64,000 nucleotides of DNA from Lethocerus indicus (taxonomy: Eukaryota > Arthropoda > Insecta > Hemiptera > Belostomatidae). The position numbers were made by a program, and so were the translations under genes. Numbering within the stretch: the first letter of the stretch is position 1; every line of letters starts with the position of its first letter. This document shows, in pieces, positions 14,501 to 26,159 of this stretch. The DNA lies in assembly GCA_019843655.1 (NCBI GenBank), contig JACDQD010000008.1, positions 11,752,442 through 11,816,441 of the forward strand. The letters run 5' to 3'. The notes beneath the pieces were generated by a model. It was given only the letters and a program-made list of their open reading frames with translations, searched no databases and was not told the origin of the DNA.

Positions 14501-14605
14501 CAGCCGTTTTGGTTCGTCAACAACCAGCATATTCAGAACCACACGGGGTTCAAACCAACCCAGGGACAGCAGACACAGGGGACACAGCAGCCTAACTCCA
14601 ACTAA
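8526..14605 (+). CDS. Small secreted protein, unknown function (alternative ATG-only first exons)
   Basis: I do not recognise the family. Coding parts: ATG of exon 1A (8526-8528) or 1B (10160-10162), exon 2 (14006-14148, donor GTAAAC) and exon 3 (14386-14605, TAA at 14603-14605). The product is 121 residues. It begins MDVSFGFLFVVVLGCG and has a clear signal peptide with likely cleavage after ALA-THR-ALA before Gln. A Pro/Tyr-rich stretch, a Ser/Thr-rich linker, a compact WPKDKQPFWFVNNQ segment and a Gln/Thr-rich C-terminus follow. It has no membrane helix, and the only cysteine lies in the signal peptide. Two N-glycosylation sequons (NTT and NHT) fit secretion. A second in-frame acceptor at 14346 would start exon 3 at 14347 and add 13 residues. 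TATA promoters plus a tiny first exon resemble insect genes for cuticle or other secreted products, but that is only an analogy. Confidence 0.72.
8640..10060 (+). other. Region between alternative promoters A and B (intronic for A transcripts)
   Basis: No open reading frame of note and no recognised transposon. It would be removed as intron from transcripts starting at promoter A and acts as upstream DNA for promoter B. A GC-richer patch at about 9900-10060 lies directly before the promoter B TATA box and may hold its control elements. Confidence 0.4.
10074..10162 (+). promoter_or_regulatory. Promoter B and first exon 1B of the secreted-protein gene
   Basis: TATAAA is at 10074-10079. An arthropod-like initiator TCAGC is at 10103-10107, about 30 bases downstream, which is the textbook spacing. 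The leader of about 55 bases ends in GATAAATG (ATG 10160-10162), followed at once by the donor GTAAGT at 10163. As in exon 1A, the only coding bases are the ATG, so both promoters would give the same protein when spliced to 14006. Neither exon 1A nor 1B has another coding exon that it could serve in this stretch. Confidence 0.62.
10163..14005 (+). other. Intron of the secreted-protein gene
   Basis: A long intron from the donor at 10163 to the acceptor ending at 14005. Nothing inside is recognisable as coding. A further TATA-like site (TATATAAAC near 13603) and a good donor (TCAG before GTAAAC near 13836) lie close to exon 2, but the sequence between them offers no in-frame ATG that would join exon 2. 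Confidence 0.45.
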
Positions 14606-14877
14606 AACAACCCTCCCGCCACTGGATATACCGCCCCGAAAACAGACACTCCAATATTTATTTGGCTGAAACAAATCAACAAAACGAAGCTAAATTTTAG
14701 CTTTATTTGAAAATCAAATATTTTAAGGATTAAAGAGAACTTTTCATTTAAGGATTAAAGAGAATTTGTCATGAACAGATCTGCTTATTCTGATTCGAGG
14801 GAGGACGAAGGAAAGGTCGCACAAAATTCTGGACGGCACCTTTCACCCCCAAATTCAAATTTAGCGATGAGAATCTA

Positions 14878-14883
14878 AATAAA
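14878..14883 (+). terminator. Candidate poly(A) signal of the secreted-protein gene
   Basis: AATAAA about 270 bases after the TAA stop and the first such hexamer downstream of it. It gives a 3' UTR of roughly 300 bases. Confidence 0.5.
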
Positions 14884-15371
14884 AGGTCCTTGTAATATAT
14901 GAGTAAGGTATTCCACATACTGTATCCTGAGAATGCTGATAACCTGAGCTAATTTTAGGAGCCTTCTTGAAGACCTTTAGATTCTTACGCAGCGGAACAT
15001 AGAATGTGGACATGTAGCAAGTTGTATATTCCACAAAATTATAGAAAGAATTATATCTTAAGAATTTGTGTCCCCGTGTGTACTTTTCTAAGGTAGGCAG
15101 GTATATTTGGGTTTATATGTATCACTTTCCCTGTAGATTAGAAGTAGTTTATAGAGTATTGAAAATACCAAAGGCTGCATTCAGAATGATTGAATTAAAC
15201 AACCAAATTCCTTTCAATGTGTATTTATTTTTGTCAAAAATAAAAATGTTACAAAAAATCTGTATACTGCTTTATGATCGAAAAAACATCCCGTTTGGCA
15301 TGTCTGCTCTCTAATTCCCTGTTGTATCACTGTATTTGAAGCTTCACAGACGAAATTTAATTTCTAAGTGG

Positions 15372-15598
15372 TAACAGCGTATTTATGTATTTATACATAC
15401 GTGTAAGTGCCATCAGGATTAACCCTGAAATGCAGCTGTACCTTAGTCACTACAGTATAGACCACTGATGTTTGTAAACTGTGTTGTGTATATGCGGAAG
15501 GAGGACAATAAAGAAGAGTCACTCGATTCTGGTCTCTTATATGTTCTCTGTTTATTTCGCTTTACCGTGCCCACAGTTTACGTATTAATCACGCGGAC
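15372..15598 (+). repeat. Interspersed repeat, copy 1 (diverged 5' part)
   Basis: Shares a core of about 50 identical bases, beginning CCACTGATGTTTG and ending GGACAATAAAG, with copies at 30381-30656 and 43956-44186. It ends with the shared ATTA(A/G)TCACGCGGA. The 5' third is more diverged than in the other two copies. The AATAAA inside the core and the lack of any coding capacity fit an LTR fragment or another short retroelement. No target-site duplication is obvious. Confidence 0.7.
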
Positions 15599-17080
15599 AG
15601 AAGTTCTTTTCAAAAAGTACTTTCAAAATTCTTTGCTCGTGAACGTAATTTTGATGCACAACTGTTTAGTTATTATTTTATGGATATAGATTTCAGCCAA
15701 AAATCAAGGTTACTTAAGCCTAAAAAAATAAAGAAATTGCCCACTGCGCTATAGTTCTGACAAATTTTAATAACTAACCACGTAACTACCCTCTTCTGCA
15801 TAAGTTCAAACTAATCATGAGCTTTAGTGACATTAATGTGAGCTTATAATTATCTTATCTCTGATACATGCGGAATCTGACAAAAAGTTTCCTTAGCGGA
15901 ATCCGCTTGTTAGTGCACAATTAAACAGCTATAAAGAAGATGGAATGAACAAGTTGTTTTAAGGAACTTATGACTATCAATTTGCACCATCGTTTATAGA
16001 TGACAGACAAAACTAAGAAAAGACCCTTTTCCTGTTCTTCTTCTTCTGGCACGGTCTGGTGTTGTGGTATCTTGTCAGTAACTTGATCCCTTACTCTGAC
16101 CATTGACTGCTTTATGTGCTGATACCTGTTGAAGACACTAGAACCACATTTCCCAATAACCGGTTCCAACCACAACCGGTAGAAAGCTTCTCTGCCGGTC
16201 GCAGGTCACGTCCGCTCCCTGCACAGTATCTCAGATAAAGTACAGGTGAAGCGTATCGGACCACTCGGAGTACATCTGAGAGGAAAATTAAGGATCAAAT
16301 GCTGTGGGATGGTGCTGGAAGAGATGTAATGTTGAGTACGCTAAAGTGCTCTTTGAGTCCGGGACAGTTCGCAGGAAGTGTTATACCAGCTATCTTTGAA
16401 CGAATGGATTAAAACCCATATTTCCAACTAAAAAAGGTTACGAATGGCTGATTAAAACGATGCTTTACAAAGAAGGTATTCAGATAATTTAATTATTTGC
16501 CGCTAGATGGCAATACAGATCAGGCTTGTAACACTCTCTTGCGTTGATCATTTAAACTACAGCAGGACTGCTGTTTGAAAACGTAAATTTTTTGTTTCTA
16601 TAACTATTATTACGATTATTTCTAGATAATACCTAAAACGTATTATTTACTATTAAAAGTCTAATACATACCCTGAAAGACGTTTTATTCGCCTCCCCGT
16701 GACGTTTCTCGGGTTTATTTTATCCTCTTATGTTGTTAAAAATGATTCATAAATATAACATCTCATGAATTATGAGTTCGAATAAATTAATATTTATACA
16801 ATACACAGTAAGCATTAAGTATTATTAAGTAATAATTCGTTTAAATAATTCCTAATAATAGTTATTACATGTTAGTCAAAAGTTTTCAATTTTGAATTTG
16901 CCGCTTTAAATGTGAATGTATATATGTAAATGTGTATGGGTATAGTTTAACAAAGATATTGGAGTAAATCAATTTTCAATAAAATTAGATAATGTAATGT
17001 TTCCATAATTATTATAATTCGTTATAAATTATGTGTTATAAATGTCGTGTAATATGTACACCAAACTACACGATCGCACG
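15599..17080. other. Intergenic DNA between the secreted-protein gene and CCT7
   Basis: No recognised gene. AT-rich from 16560 onward. A CTAGATGGCA motif at 16503-16512 is echoed by TAGATGGCA at 17084-17092, next to the presumed CCT7 first exon. A minus-strand open frame at 15921-16175 matches no family I know and lacks splice partners. Confidence 0.45.
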
Positions 17081-17083
17081 CTG

Positions 17084-17149
17084 TAGATGGCATTGTCAAC
17101 CAGTACTCTGGCCAGTGGTCTCTTGTGTAGGTTACTCTAAGCGAAAATG
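17084..17149 (+). promoter_or_regulatory. Presumed CCT7 5' end with TAGATGGCA motif
   Basis: No TATA box is evident, as expected for a housekeeping gene. A TAGATGGCA motif lies at 17084-17092 and a related CTAGATGGCA about 580 bases upstream. If transcription began before 17087, the ATG there would open a 17-codon upstream ORF ending just before the main ATG at 17147. Starts at the CT-rich tracts near 17105-17125 would avoid it. Confidence 0.35.
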
Positions 17150-20100
17150 GTTAGTAATTATCCTCTTTTATATATTTCATCCTTTATTTTATCAATTGAG
17201 GTGGTATTTAGTCGTGAAAATTGCATAACAATGTACAATTTTCAATTGATTCGACGCGAGTTTAATTATGTCTGACTGAGAAATCGTTAATTATTTTCTC
17301 ATGTGTTACCGGCCATTGTTCGTGTTCCGGTCAAGAAAAACTTTTACTGATGGTAGATTACTCTAGAAATAAATTTATTGTATTTGTAAATTTCACCATG
17401 CAGAATTACGGCAATATTTGATTCTGGGATTTCTTCTGAGTGTATTTAACATGAATACGCCCACTGTAGTTTTAGATTTGTGAAAAGTTTTGCCAAAAGC
17501 CTAGCGTTTTGGCATCCACTTTAAATTAATATTGTTTATGGAAACGCCTTAGTTTCCCTGTAAAACTACCCTGTAGTTTCAGGCAAATTTCTTTAATAAG
17601 ACATTTGCTTTGGAACAGTTTCTAACCTCACTTCTCTGTTGTTCCTTGTCTATTTAAAATAGAAAAGCAATTGTAGCTTAATGAAGTACCTAGAAAACAA
17701 TTTTATACTGATATTATTCTTATTTATTTATTTAAAATATAGTAGCCATCTCTTCAATAATCATGTTTTTTCTTTATAATAACTATTATAAGTGTGTATT
17801 AAAACACACTTTCATTATGTATGCAGTGTAGTTTCGTGGAATAAAAAAATGTGCAATGCAGGGTTTTTATAAAATTGTTTATCTGTCCAACATAATTATT
17901 AGGAGTATGACTTTATAAATTATTATAATAATATATAATCAGTATGTTTATAACTGCTTGGTTCAATTATTATTAATTGTGTTTCAGCAACCTCAAATAA
18001 TTCTTCTGAAAGAGGGGACTGAGACCTCACAGGGAAAGTCCCAGTTGATTTCAAACATCAATGCCTGCCAGATTGTTGGGGATGCTGTTCGTTCGACTTT
18101 GGGTCCGAGGGGTATGGACAAACTCATTGTAGGCAATAATGGTAAAGCTACAATTTCCAATGATGGGGCAACCATTATGAAATTGTTGGATATTGTCCAT
18201 CCAGCTGCCAAGACATTGGTTGACATCGCTAAATCTCAGGATGCTGAGGTATCTATATTATTTACATCTATTATAGGTATCTATTATATTTACATTATAA
18301 TTTACTGTTGAACATTTGGTGTTGAATATTTTTGGAATATTAAAAGGTACGCCTTATTAGTTCAGTTAATAATTTGATTCTATTATACGGGACTAAAAAA
18401 ATGAAATATTTATGTCCTTAGACCACAATAAATAACAACAAATAATATGATGAATTGTAAAATAACATTTCAATGTTGGAATTGTATTGTAATAAGTACT
18501 GTGTCCATAGACTACAATATATTTATAATTTGAAATATATTGGGACAGTGATCAGGACAAAATTAAGAAGAATCACGTACTTCTGTATGATCAGAGAATC
18601 ATTCAGAGCAGAGAATTCTGACATTTATTTATATTATCATTTGTATAATATGGTAAACTTTGAAGTAACATTTCAGTGTTGGAATTGTACAGGAAGGTGA
18701 AAAATAAGTATTCAGTCCTTAGACTACAATATATTTATAATTTGAAATATATTGGGACAGTGATCAGGACAAAATTAAGAAGAATCACGTACTTCTGTAT
18801 GATCAGAGAATCATTCAGAGCAGAGAATTCTGACATTTATTTTATATTATCATTTGTATAATATGGTAAACTTTGAAGTAACATTTCAGTGTTGGAATTG
18901 TACAGGAAGGTGAAAATAAGTATTCAGTCCTTAGACTACAATATATTTATAATTTGAAATATATTGGGACAGTGATCAGGACAAAATTAAGAAGAATCAC
19001 GTACTTCTGTATGATCAGAGAATCATTCAGAGCAGAGAATTCTGACATTTATTTTATATTATCATTTGTATAATATGGTAAACTTTGAAGTAACATTTCA
19101 GTGTTGGAATTGTACAGGAAGGTGAAAAATAAGTATTCAGTCCTTAGACTACAATATATTTATAATTTGAAATATATTGGGACAGTGATCAGGACAAAAT
19201 TAAGAAGAATCACGTACTTCTGTATGATCAGAGAATCATTCAGAGCAGAGAATTCTGACATTTATTTTATATTATCATTTGTATAATATGGTAAACTTTG
19301 AAGTAACATTTCAGTGTTGGAATTGTACAGGAAGGTGAAAAATAAGTATTCAGTCCTTAGACTACAATATATTTATAATTTGAAATATATTGGGACAGTG
19401 ATCAGGACAAAATTAAGAAGAATCACGACTTCTGTATGATCAGAGAATCATTCAGAGCAGAGAATTCTGACATTTATTTTATATTATCATTTGTATAATA
19501 TGGTAAACTTTGAAGTAACATTTCAGTGTTGGAATTGTACAGGAAGGTGAAAAATAAGTATTCAGTCCTTAGACTACAATATATTTATAATTTGAAATAT
19601 ATTGGGACAGTGATCAGGACAAAATTAAGAAGAATCACGTACTTCTGTATGATCAGAGAATCATTCAGAGCAGAGAATTCTGACATTTATTTTATATTAT
19701 CATTTGTATAATATGGTAAACTTTGAAGTAACATTTCAGTGTTGGAATTGTACAGGAAGGTGAAAATAAGTATTCAGTCCTTAGACTACAATATATTTAT
19801 AATTTGAAATATATTGGGACAGTGATCAGGACAAAATTAAGAAGAATCACGTACTTCTGTATGATCAGAGAATCATTCAGAGCAGAGAATTCTGACATTT
19901 ATTTTATATTATCATTTGTATAATATGGTAAACTTTGAAGTAACATTTCAGTGTTGGAATTGTACAGGAAGGTGAAAATAAGTATTCAGTCCTTAGACTA
20001 CAATATATTTATAATTTGAAATATATTGGGACAGTGATCAGGACAAAATTAAGAAGAATCACGATTCTGTATGATCAGAGAATCATTCAGAGCAGAGAAT

Positions 20101-23100
20101 TCTGACATTTATTTTATATTATCATTTGTATAATATGGTAAACTTTGAAGTAACATTTCAGTGTTGGAATTGTACAGGAAGGTGAAAATAAGTATTCAGT
20201 CCTTAGACTACAATATATTTATAATTTGAAATATATTGGGACAGTGATCAGGACAAAATTAAGAAGAATCACGTACTTCTGTATGATCAGAGAATCATTC
20301 AGAGCAGAGAATTCTGACATTTATTTTATATTATCATTTGTATAATATGGTAAACTTTGAAGTAACATTTCAGTGTTGGAATTGTACAGGAAGGTGAAAA
20401 ATAAGTATTCAGTCCTTAGACTACAATATATTTATAATTTGAAATATATTGGGACAGTGATCAGGACAAAATTAAGAAGAATCACGTACTTCTGTATGAT
20501 CAGAGAATCATTCAGAGCAGAGAATTCTGACATTTATTTTATACTATCATTTTTATAATACGATTAATATAGTTAATTTTAAAATCATATTTCAATTCTG
20601 GAATGGTAATTTGAATACTTTAGCTGATGTTTATAATATAATGTTTATATTTTCTGTTTTAGGTTGGTGATGGTACAACTAGTGTTGTACTTTTGGCTTC
20701 TGAAATTCTTAAGCACTTAAAGCCCTATGTTGAAGAAGGTGTGCATCCCAGGGTTATCATCAAATCTTTGAGAAAGGCCACTCAGTTAGCACTTGATAAA
20801 ATTGATAGCCTCGCTGTTAAGGTATGTAAGTCGCCCTAATGTCTCTGGCTTTTCTACAATAAATAGATGCTACATTTCAGATTGCATAAATTGCTTGCAT
20901 TGGTTTGTTATATTGGACATATTATATTTAATAATTCTGTAATTGAATTAAGTTTCTTTGTTTGTGTTTTAAATATCCCCAATACATTTTTTGAACTTGT
21001 TTTCAAATCTTAATTCTTACATCCTCAAAAATATTTTCTTTTTCACCATGCACTAATTAGTTCATTTTTTTCAGATTGAAAAATCAAATACAATTCAGCA
21101 CCGGAGTCTTTTAGAGAAGTGTGCTGCAACAGCACTGAGTTCAAAATTGATTCACCAACAGAAAGATTTTTTTTCAAAGATGGTTGTTGATGCTGTATTG
21201 CAGTTGGATGACCTTCTGCCACTTGATATGATTGGTATCAAGAAAGTTCAGGGTGGAGCCCTTGAGGTAATTATGAAATTAATTGTTCTGGGTTTAAAAA
21301 AAATTTGTAAATTCATCAACCACATCTATTCTAGGGTTCAAAGTTTGGAATTTAATTGTTTGAGGTGGTATTGTTTTCTGTTTATATTGGTATTTAAGTT
21401 TTAGTTTATTATGTACTAATTACATGTGTAAGAATATAATCATAATTTCCAGTATTTCATTTTTTGTTAATTTTTAATATTTAAAAGAATTCACGCAATT
21501 ATATCTTGGCAATAGTCCTACCTTTGCTCCAAATGGAGTATTTATTATAACTACTTTTATTTTGTATTATAGTCTGGCTAATATTTTTTCTGAAATATTG
21601 AGGATGAGTTCTTCACCTTCTTTTATAAATGGAATTAATTAGTGTTTTCTGTACTCATAAAAATGTTTCCATCTTCCATCAGGAATCCATGTTAGTGGCT
21701 GGAGTAGCTTTCAAGAAGACATTCTCCTATGCTGGCTTTGAAATGCAACCGAAAAGGTATCACAATCCCAAGATAGCAATTCTGAACATTGAGCTTGAAT
21801 TGAAGGCAGAAAGGGACAATGCTGAGATTAGATTGGACAATGTTGCTGTTAGTACATCTAAATATATACCCATAATGCGATAATGAATTCTATTATTGAC
21901 AAGCATAATTTCTTCGATTGAAAATAAAAAATATAAGAGTTTGAGTTCTCAGTTTTTTCTATGTACTATTTTGTATTTATTATCTTATAAATCTATAACA
22001 TTATTGATAATACAGTGTGGATTATATGACTTAAATTTACAAAAGTATCCATGAAAGTTAGAATAGTATATAAAGTAGAATTGCCTTGACCTATAATACT
22101 ACTGTGGGTGGCAAATGTAATAAATCTTGTCTTTTTGTTGGGGCTAATCCCAAAAGAAATATATTTTGTCTTTATAAAAAAAGGGTTTAATTTAATTCTT
22201 ATATCAATTTATTGTTGTTTTATGGTAACAGGAGTATCAGAAGGTTGTTGATGCTGAATGGCAAATTCTGTACTCTAAGCTTGACAAACTGGTACAGAGT
22301 GGTGCTCAGGTCATTCTTTCAAAGCTGCCTATTGGTGATGTGGCTACTCAATATTTTGCTGACAGGTAGTATGTTACTTTTGTGCTAAATTAAAAAAAAC
22401 ATTTCCTTTATTATTGAAAATATTAAATTCTATATAGTATGTGTATATAATATTTTCTTGTTTACTCTTACCAAAATGTTTTGTGTCCTAACTGTTTTTA
22501 TTAATATACATCTTTAAACTGTAATTATATAATATTTGCAATAATACAGACAACAAAAGGCAGCGTTAAAAATAAAAACTGGATAGAAATTTTAAAACTT
22601 CGGTGCTGTAGAGGTCTAAAAAGTTTTTACTACAGATAATTTATTAACTACAGTAATTATTATTAGGGATATGTTCTGTGCTGGCCGAGTACCTGAAGAA
22701 GACCTGAAAAGAACTATGAAAGCCTGTGGAGGCTCAATAATGAGCACAACAAAGGATTTGACTGATGCAGAGCTTGGACACTGTGAATTCTTCGAGGAGA
22801 GACAAATTGGTGGGGAAAGGTGATTATAATCAATTTTTTTACATATAAGTATAATTGTTAATTTCAATAATTTAAATATAATTGATTTAGAACAGTTACT
22901 ACAGTTTTTAATTTTTAACTCATTTTTATTGTATTTTATTTGTAAAGGTTTAACATATTTGCTGGTTGCAAAAATGCCAAGACAGTAACTCTGATCTTGA
23001 GAGGAGGAGCAGAACAGTTCCTGGAAGAGTCTGAGCGATCATTGCATGATGCCATTATGATTGTTAGGAGAACAATTAAGAATGATTCTGTTGTCGCTGG

Positions 23101-24673
23101 TAAAGTTTTATCATTGTTAATTAGTGTGATTTATCTAATTACTGTGTTGAGTAAAAAAGAAACTTATTGTCAGAGAGTTGCTTAACAGTAAACATTCGGT
23201 GGCTCAACTTTAACATGAACAGTTTTTCTTTGCAACTACTGGGTTGATCTCACTGGTCACATCTTTTCATAAATATTAATTTGGTCCATGACCAAATACA
23301 TACATTTTGAGGAATTTTATAATATCTTTAGAACATTATAATAATAAGTTTAATAATGGTAATAGCAAATACTTAGAAGGTATTTTAAACTTGTTATGAA
23401 CATAAGAAAGAGAGAATAAGTGTTGATATCTAATCCCTGTATATTCAGAGCTGACTATTTTCAATGCCAGAATATCAGTTTGAGATACGGGTACATTAAT
23501 TGAAAGTTAGACTTCTTTTAACTGCTGAGATATATTGATCAGGTCAGAACTTTCATACATTTTTCCCTTTTAATGTATTTTATTACATGTCTTTACGTAT
23601 AAAATTATTGAGGTGATGTTTTATTTTAATTATGTGACACTTCCTAACTTGTATGTACTGATGGACATGCAATAAATAATACAAATCATTTTTAAATAAT
23701 CAGTTTTAAATTTGTCAATGGGACAAAATCCTTAATTTATATATTGTTGTTTCTAGGCGGTGGTGCTATTGAAATGGAACTGAGCAAAGCTCTTCGTGAT
23801 TATTCAAGAACAATCGCTGGAAAAGAACAGTTGATGATCAGTGCTGTTGCCAAAGCCTTAGAAATCATACCGAGACAACTTTGTGATAATGCTGGGTTTG
23901 ATGCAACTACTGTTCTCAACAAGCTCAGGCAGAAACATGCCCATGGTATGTATAATGTAATACCTACATGTTGTATGGAAGTTGCTATAAAACTATACCT
24001 GGTATGAGTCAGTCTGTGAAATAGTTTGAATTGATTTGGTTAGTTTTAAACTTCTTTTATCTTTGTATTTTTTATTTTATTATTATAAGCTTTATTTCTT
24101 ACTGCAATTGTGTGTAATTAATTATACATAGATTGGACTGATTAGCTTTCAGTGCATGAGGAAGATATTTTTTAAATTCAATTTTGTATTGTAATGCACA
24201 TAACAAGGCTTGAATTTCATTGCACTATATTAATAATGGCAACAGAAAGTTTGTACTGCAGATATTTTTGTGTACATTTGTAATTTATGTTTCCAATTTA
24301 TATGAGTATTTGTCATATGTCCAGAGCGCATTTTAACCATTAGCAACAGACTCATGATTGTTCAAGGCACAACTGGTCCTCAAAACATTTTAAAAATGCC
24401 TAAATAACGTGCAAAATAATTCATCAAATTTTTCCAATTGTCTTGACAGGAGGGATATGGATGGGCGTAGACATAATGAATGAAGATGTAGCCGACAATA
24501 TGGATTGCTGTGTCTGGGAGCCTTCAATAGTTAAGAAGAATGCTCTGATGGCAGCCAGTGAGGCGGCTTCCCTCATTCTTTCAGTTGATGAAACTATCAA
24601 GAACGCCAAATCTGGTGGTGGAGGACAAGGTGACGTACCTGTACCTGGCATGAGGGGAAGGCCACCAATGTAA
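17147..24673 (+). CDS. CCT7: T-complex protein 1 subunit eta (CCT7), cytosolic chaperonin subunit
   Basis: One of the eight subunits of the ATP-driven TRiC/CCT ring that folds actin, tubulin and other cytosolic proteins. Exons: 17147-17149 (ATG only, inferred), 17988-18248, 20663-20821, 21075-21266, 21683-21847, 22232-22365, 22667-22819, 22948-23099, 23757-23945, 24450-24673. All join with GT/AG sites and matching phase. The sum is 543 residues, the usual length for this subunit. Group II chaperonin landmarks are present in order: [11 protein letters not shown] and [10 protein letters not shown] near the N-terminus, GDGTTSVV for nucleotide binding, the eta-typical [48 protein letters not shown], and [10 protein letters not shown] with the AGFDATTVL segment. 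The C-terminus is Gly-rich (SGGGGQGD), as in relatives. The weakest point is exon 1: the ATG at 17147 followed by GTTAGT is the best nearby match to the phase-0 acceptor before [10 protein letters not shown]. Confidence 0.95.
18466..20558 (+). repeat. ~212-bp tandem repeat array in CCT7 intron 2, about 10 units
   Basis: Ten units of about 212 bases are recognisable by the recurring TGTTGGAATTGTACAGGAAG and CTTAGACTACAATAT, at about 18473, 18676, 18888, 19101, 19313, 19526, 19738, 19950, 20161 and 20373. Inner units are almost identical, differing by single-base indels (GAAAATAAG or GAAAAATAAG) and 2-3-base deletions in the GTACTTCTG segment. The first unit and the 3' edge are more diverged, which is typical of array margins under unequal exchange. 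The ~61-codon frame repeated in the units is a by-product of the repeat, not a gene. A degenerate partial unit precedes it from about 18414. Confidence 0.97.
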
Positions 24674-24898
24674 TAATATTTATACCATCAAATTTTATTT
24701 AATCGTTTCACAAGCCTTTCACTGTTTCTTTCTTTTTTACCATTGATTAATATTAATCATCATTCTACTGAAAAAAAATGCCAGGACAAAGTCAACATCT
24801 TTGAACAAAATGTTAGTACTGTAATTTAAGCAAAACTATATTAAACAATGTACTAATGCATAAGTCACCTCATTTTAGCTTTAATATTTTTTTGCAAC

Positions 24899-24904
24899 AA
24901 TAAA
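24899..24904 (+). terminator. Candidate poly(A) signal of CCT7
   Basis: AATAAA about 225 bases after the CCT7 stop codon, in an AT-rich 3' UTR. Confidence 0.55.
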
Positions 24905-25034
24905 AAGTTTACACTAACTATATTTATTATTTTTGTATTATCCTGTCTTATTCTTATTAGTAATTACAGTCTCCATACAGTTATGCACAGTGATGAGGAC
25001 ACTTTTAATGAATAATTACATATAATTGACACCA

Positions 25035-25409
25035 ATGTGTCCGTTGTTACCTGCTCTATTTCCTGGTAAATCCTCCTCACATCTTATGCTCCCAGAAGGT
25101 AAATGTCCTACGGAGGATTTAGGAATGTGTGATTGTGACTATCCTATTCCTCCATGCATGGAAATAGTACAGTGTGGAGACCATAAACCGGCACCACTGC
25201 AGTACTGCATTAAGGACTGTTGCATGGGCCTTCCTACTCCACCAACTATACCTTTGGATCCTAACAAATTTGGTACTAATTGTGTCTTCCAATATTGTGA
25301 TACAAAACCGGATAAAGTAAACACCATTTTGTTGAAATGCTACCCGAAATCCCAGAGGGTCAAATTGAACCACCTGGGGAAAACAAAATCCATTTTGGAG
25401 TATTATTAA
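25035..25409 (+). CDS. Cysteine-rich protein of unknown function, 124 residues
   Basis: An uninterrupted frame from ATG 25035 (context CACCAATG) to TAA. I do not recognise it. Twelve cysteines cluster in spaced pairs: CDC, PPC, QCGD, YCIKDCC, NCVFQYC and a final KCYPK. Proline is frequent, and the last 30 residues are basic and cysteine-free. No signal peptide or membrane helix is visible, so it is either intracellular or an internal exon of a larger gene whose other exons I cannot see. It sits about 130 bases past the CCT7 poly(A) signal on the same strand. Residue composition and codon choice look like true coding sequence rather than chance. A decayed retrocopy of a cysteine-rich gene elsewhere is possible. 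Confidence 0.5.
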   Translation: MCPLLPALFPGKSSSHLMLPEGKCPTEDLGMCDCDYPIPPCMEIVQCGDHKPAPLQYCIKDCCMGLPTPPTIPLDPNKFGTNCVFQYCDTKPDKVNTILLKCYPKSQRVKLNHLGKTKSILEYY

Positions 25410-26102
25410 AATTGAGAAGGGTTATGAATGATGCAAGGTAGTAGCAGAGTAAAAGAGCTTCAAGCACCAAAGTATGTACTCCATATGACTTTTATGTGTA
25501 ATATGTCTTATTCACATATTAAATTGGTCAGTTAAATCAATAGATAATCTGTTATATTTATCACGACAACCAAGTTAGTAGTGCACCTACCTCCTATTGT
25601 AAAAACTTTAGGAATAATTGTCGGGCACAATGTTCTATATTATAGAACACTATTATAGAAAACATATATACAGCACCAAACATGCATTTAACCATAAATT
25701 AAAAAACTACAAGAAAAAATGGATCCAAATTCTCAGAAAAAAAATCAAAACAAAAAAAATAACAAAATCAAGACACAACAATAATCATAAAAAATCATTG
25801 ATCTATATAAGATGAAAAAAATCCATAAAATATCTATATAAAAAAAATAAAGTCATACATATATAAATACCGGTATAATTTCTGTAACACCTATAGATAA
25901 CCTATAATGAGAATGATACATATAATCATACTCACTGTTCAAGCTTAATGACATGTTGGAGCTAACAAAAAAATGCTACAGTTTAAGGTCATTTTTCATT
26001 TATTCTATGGGAAATACATATATACAAGTTATGTAATACTTAATATAAAACTAGTTTTCTACATTGGTATAAAAAATTGTTCAGTATCATGCAATTTATA
26101 TT

Positions 26103-26159
<57 letters not shown>

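Noticed and set aside
18676..20558. Five nearly identical 61-codon frames
   Set aside because: Produced by the tandem repeat. They open with GTG rather than ATG, and the one-base indels between units break the frame from copy to copy.
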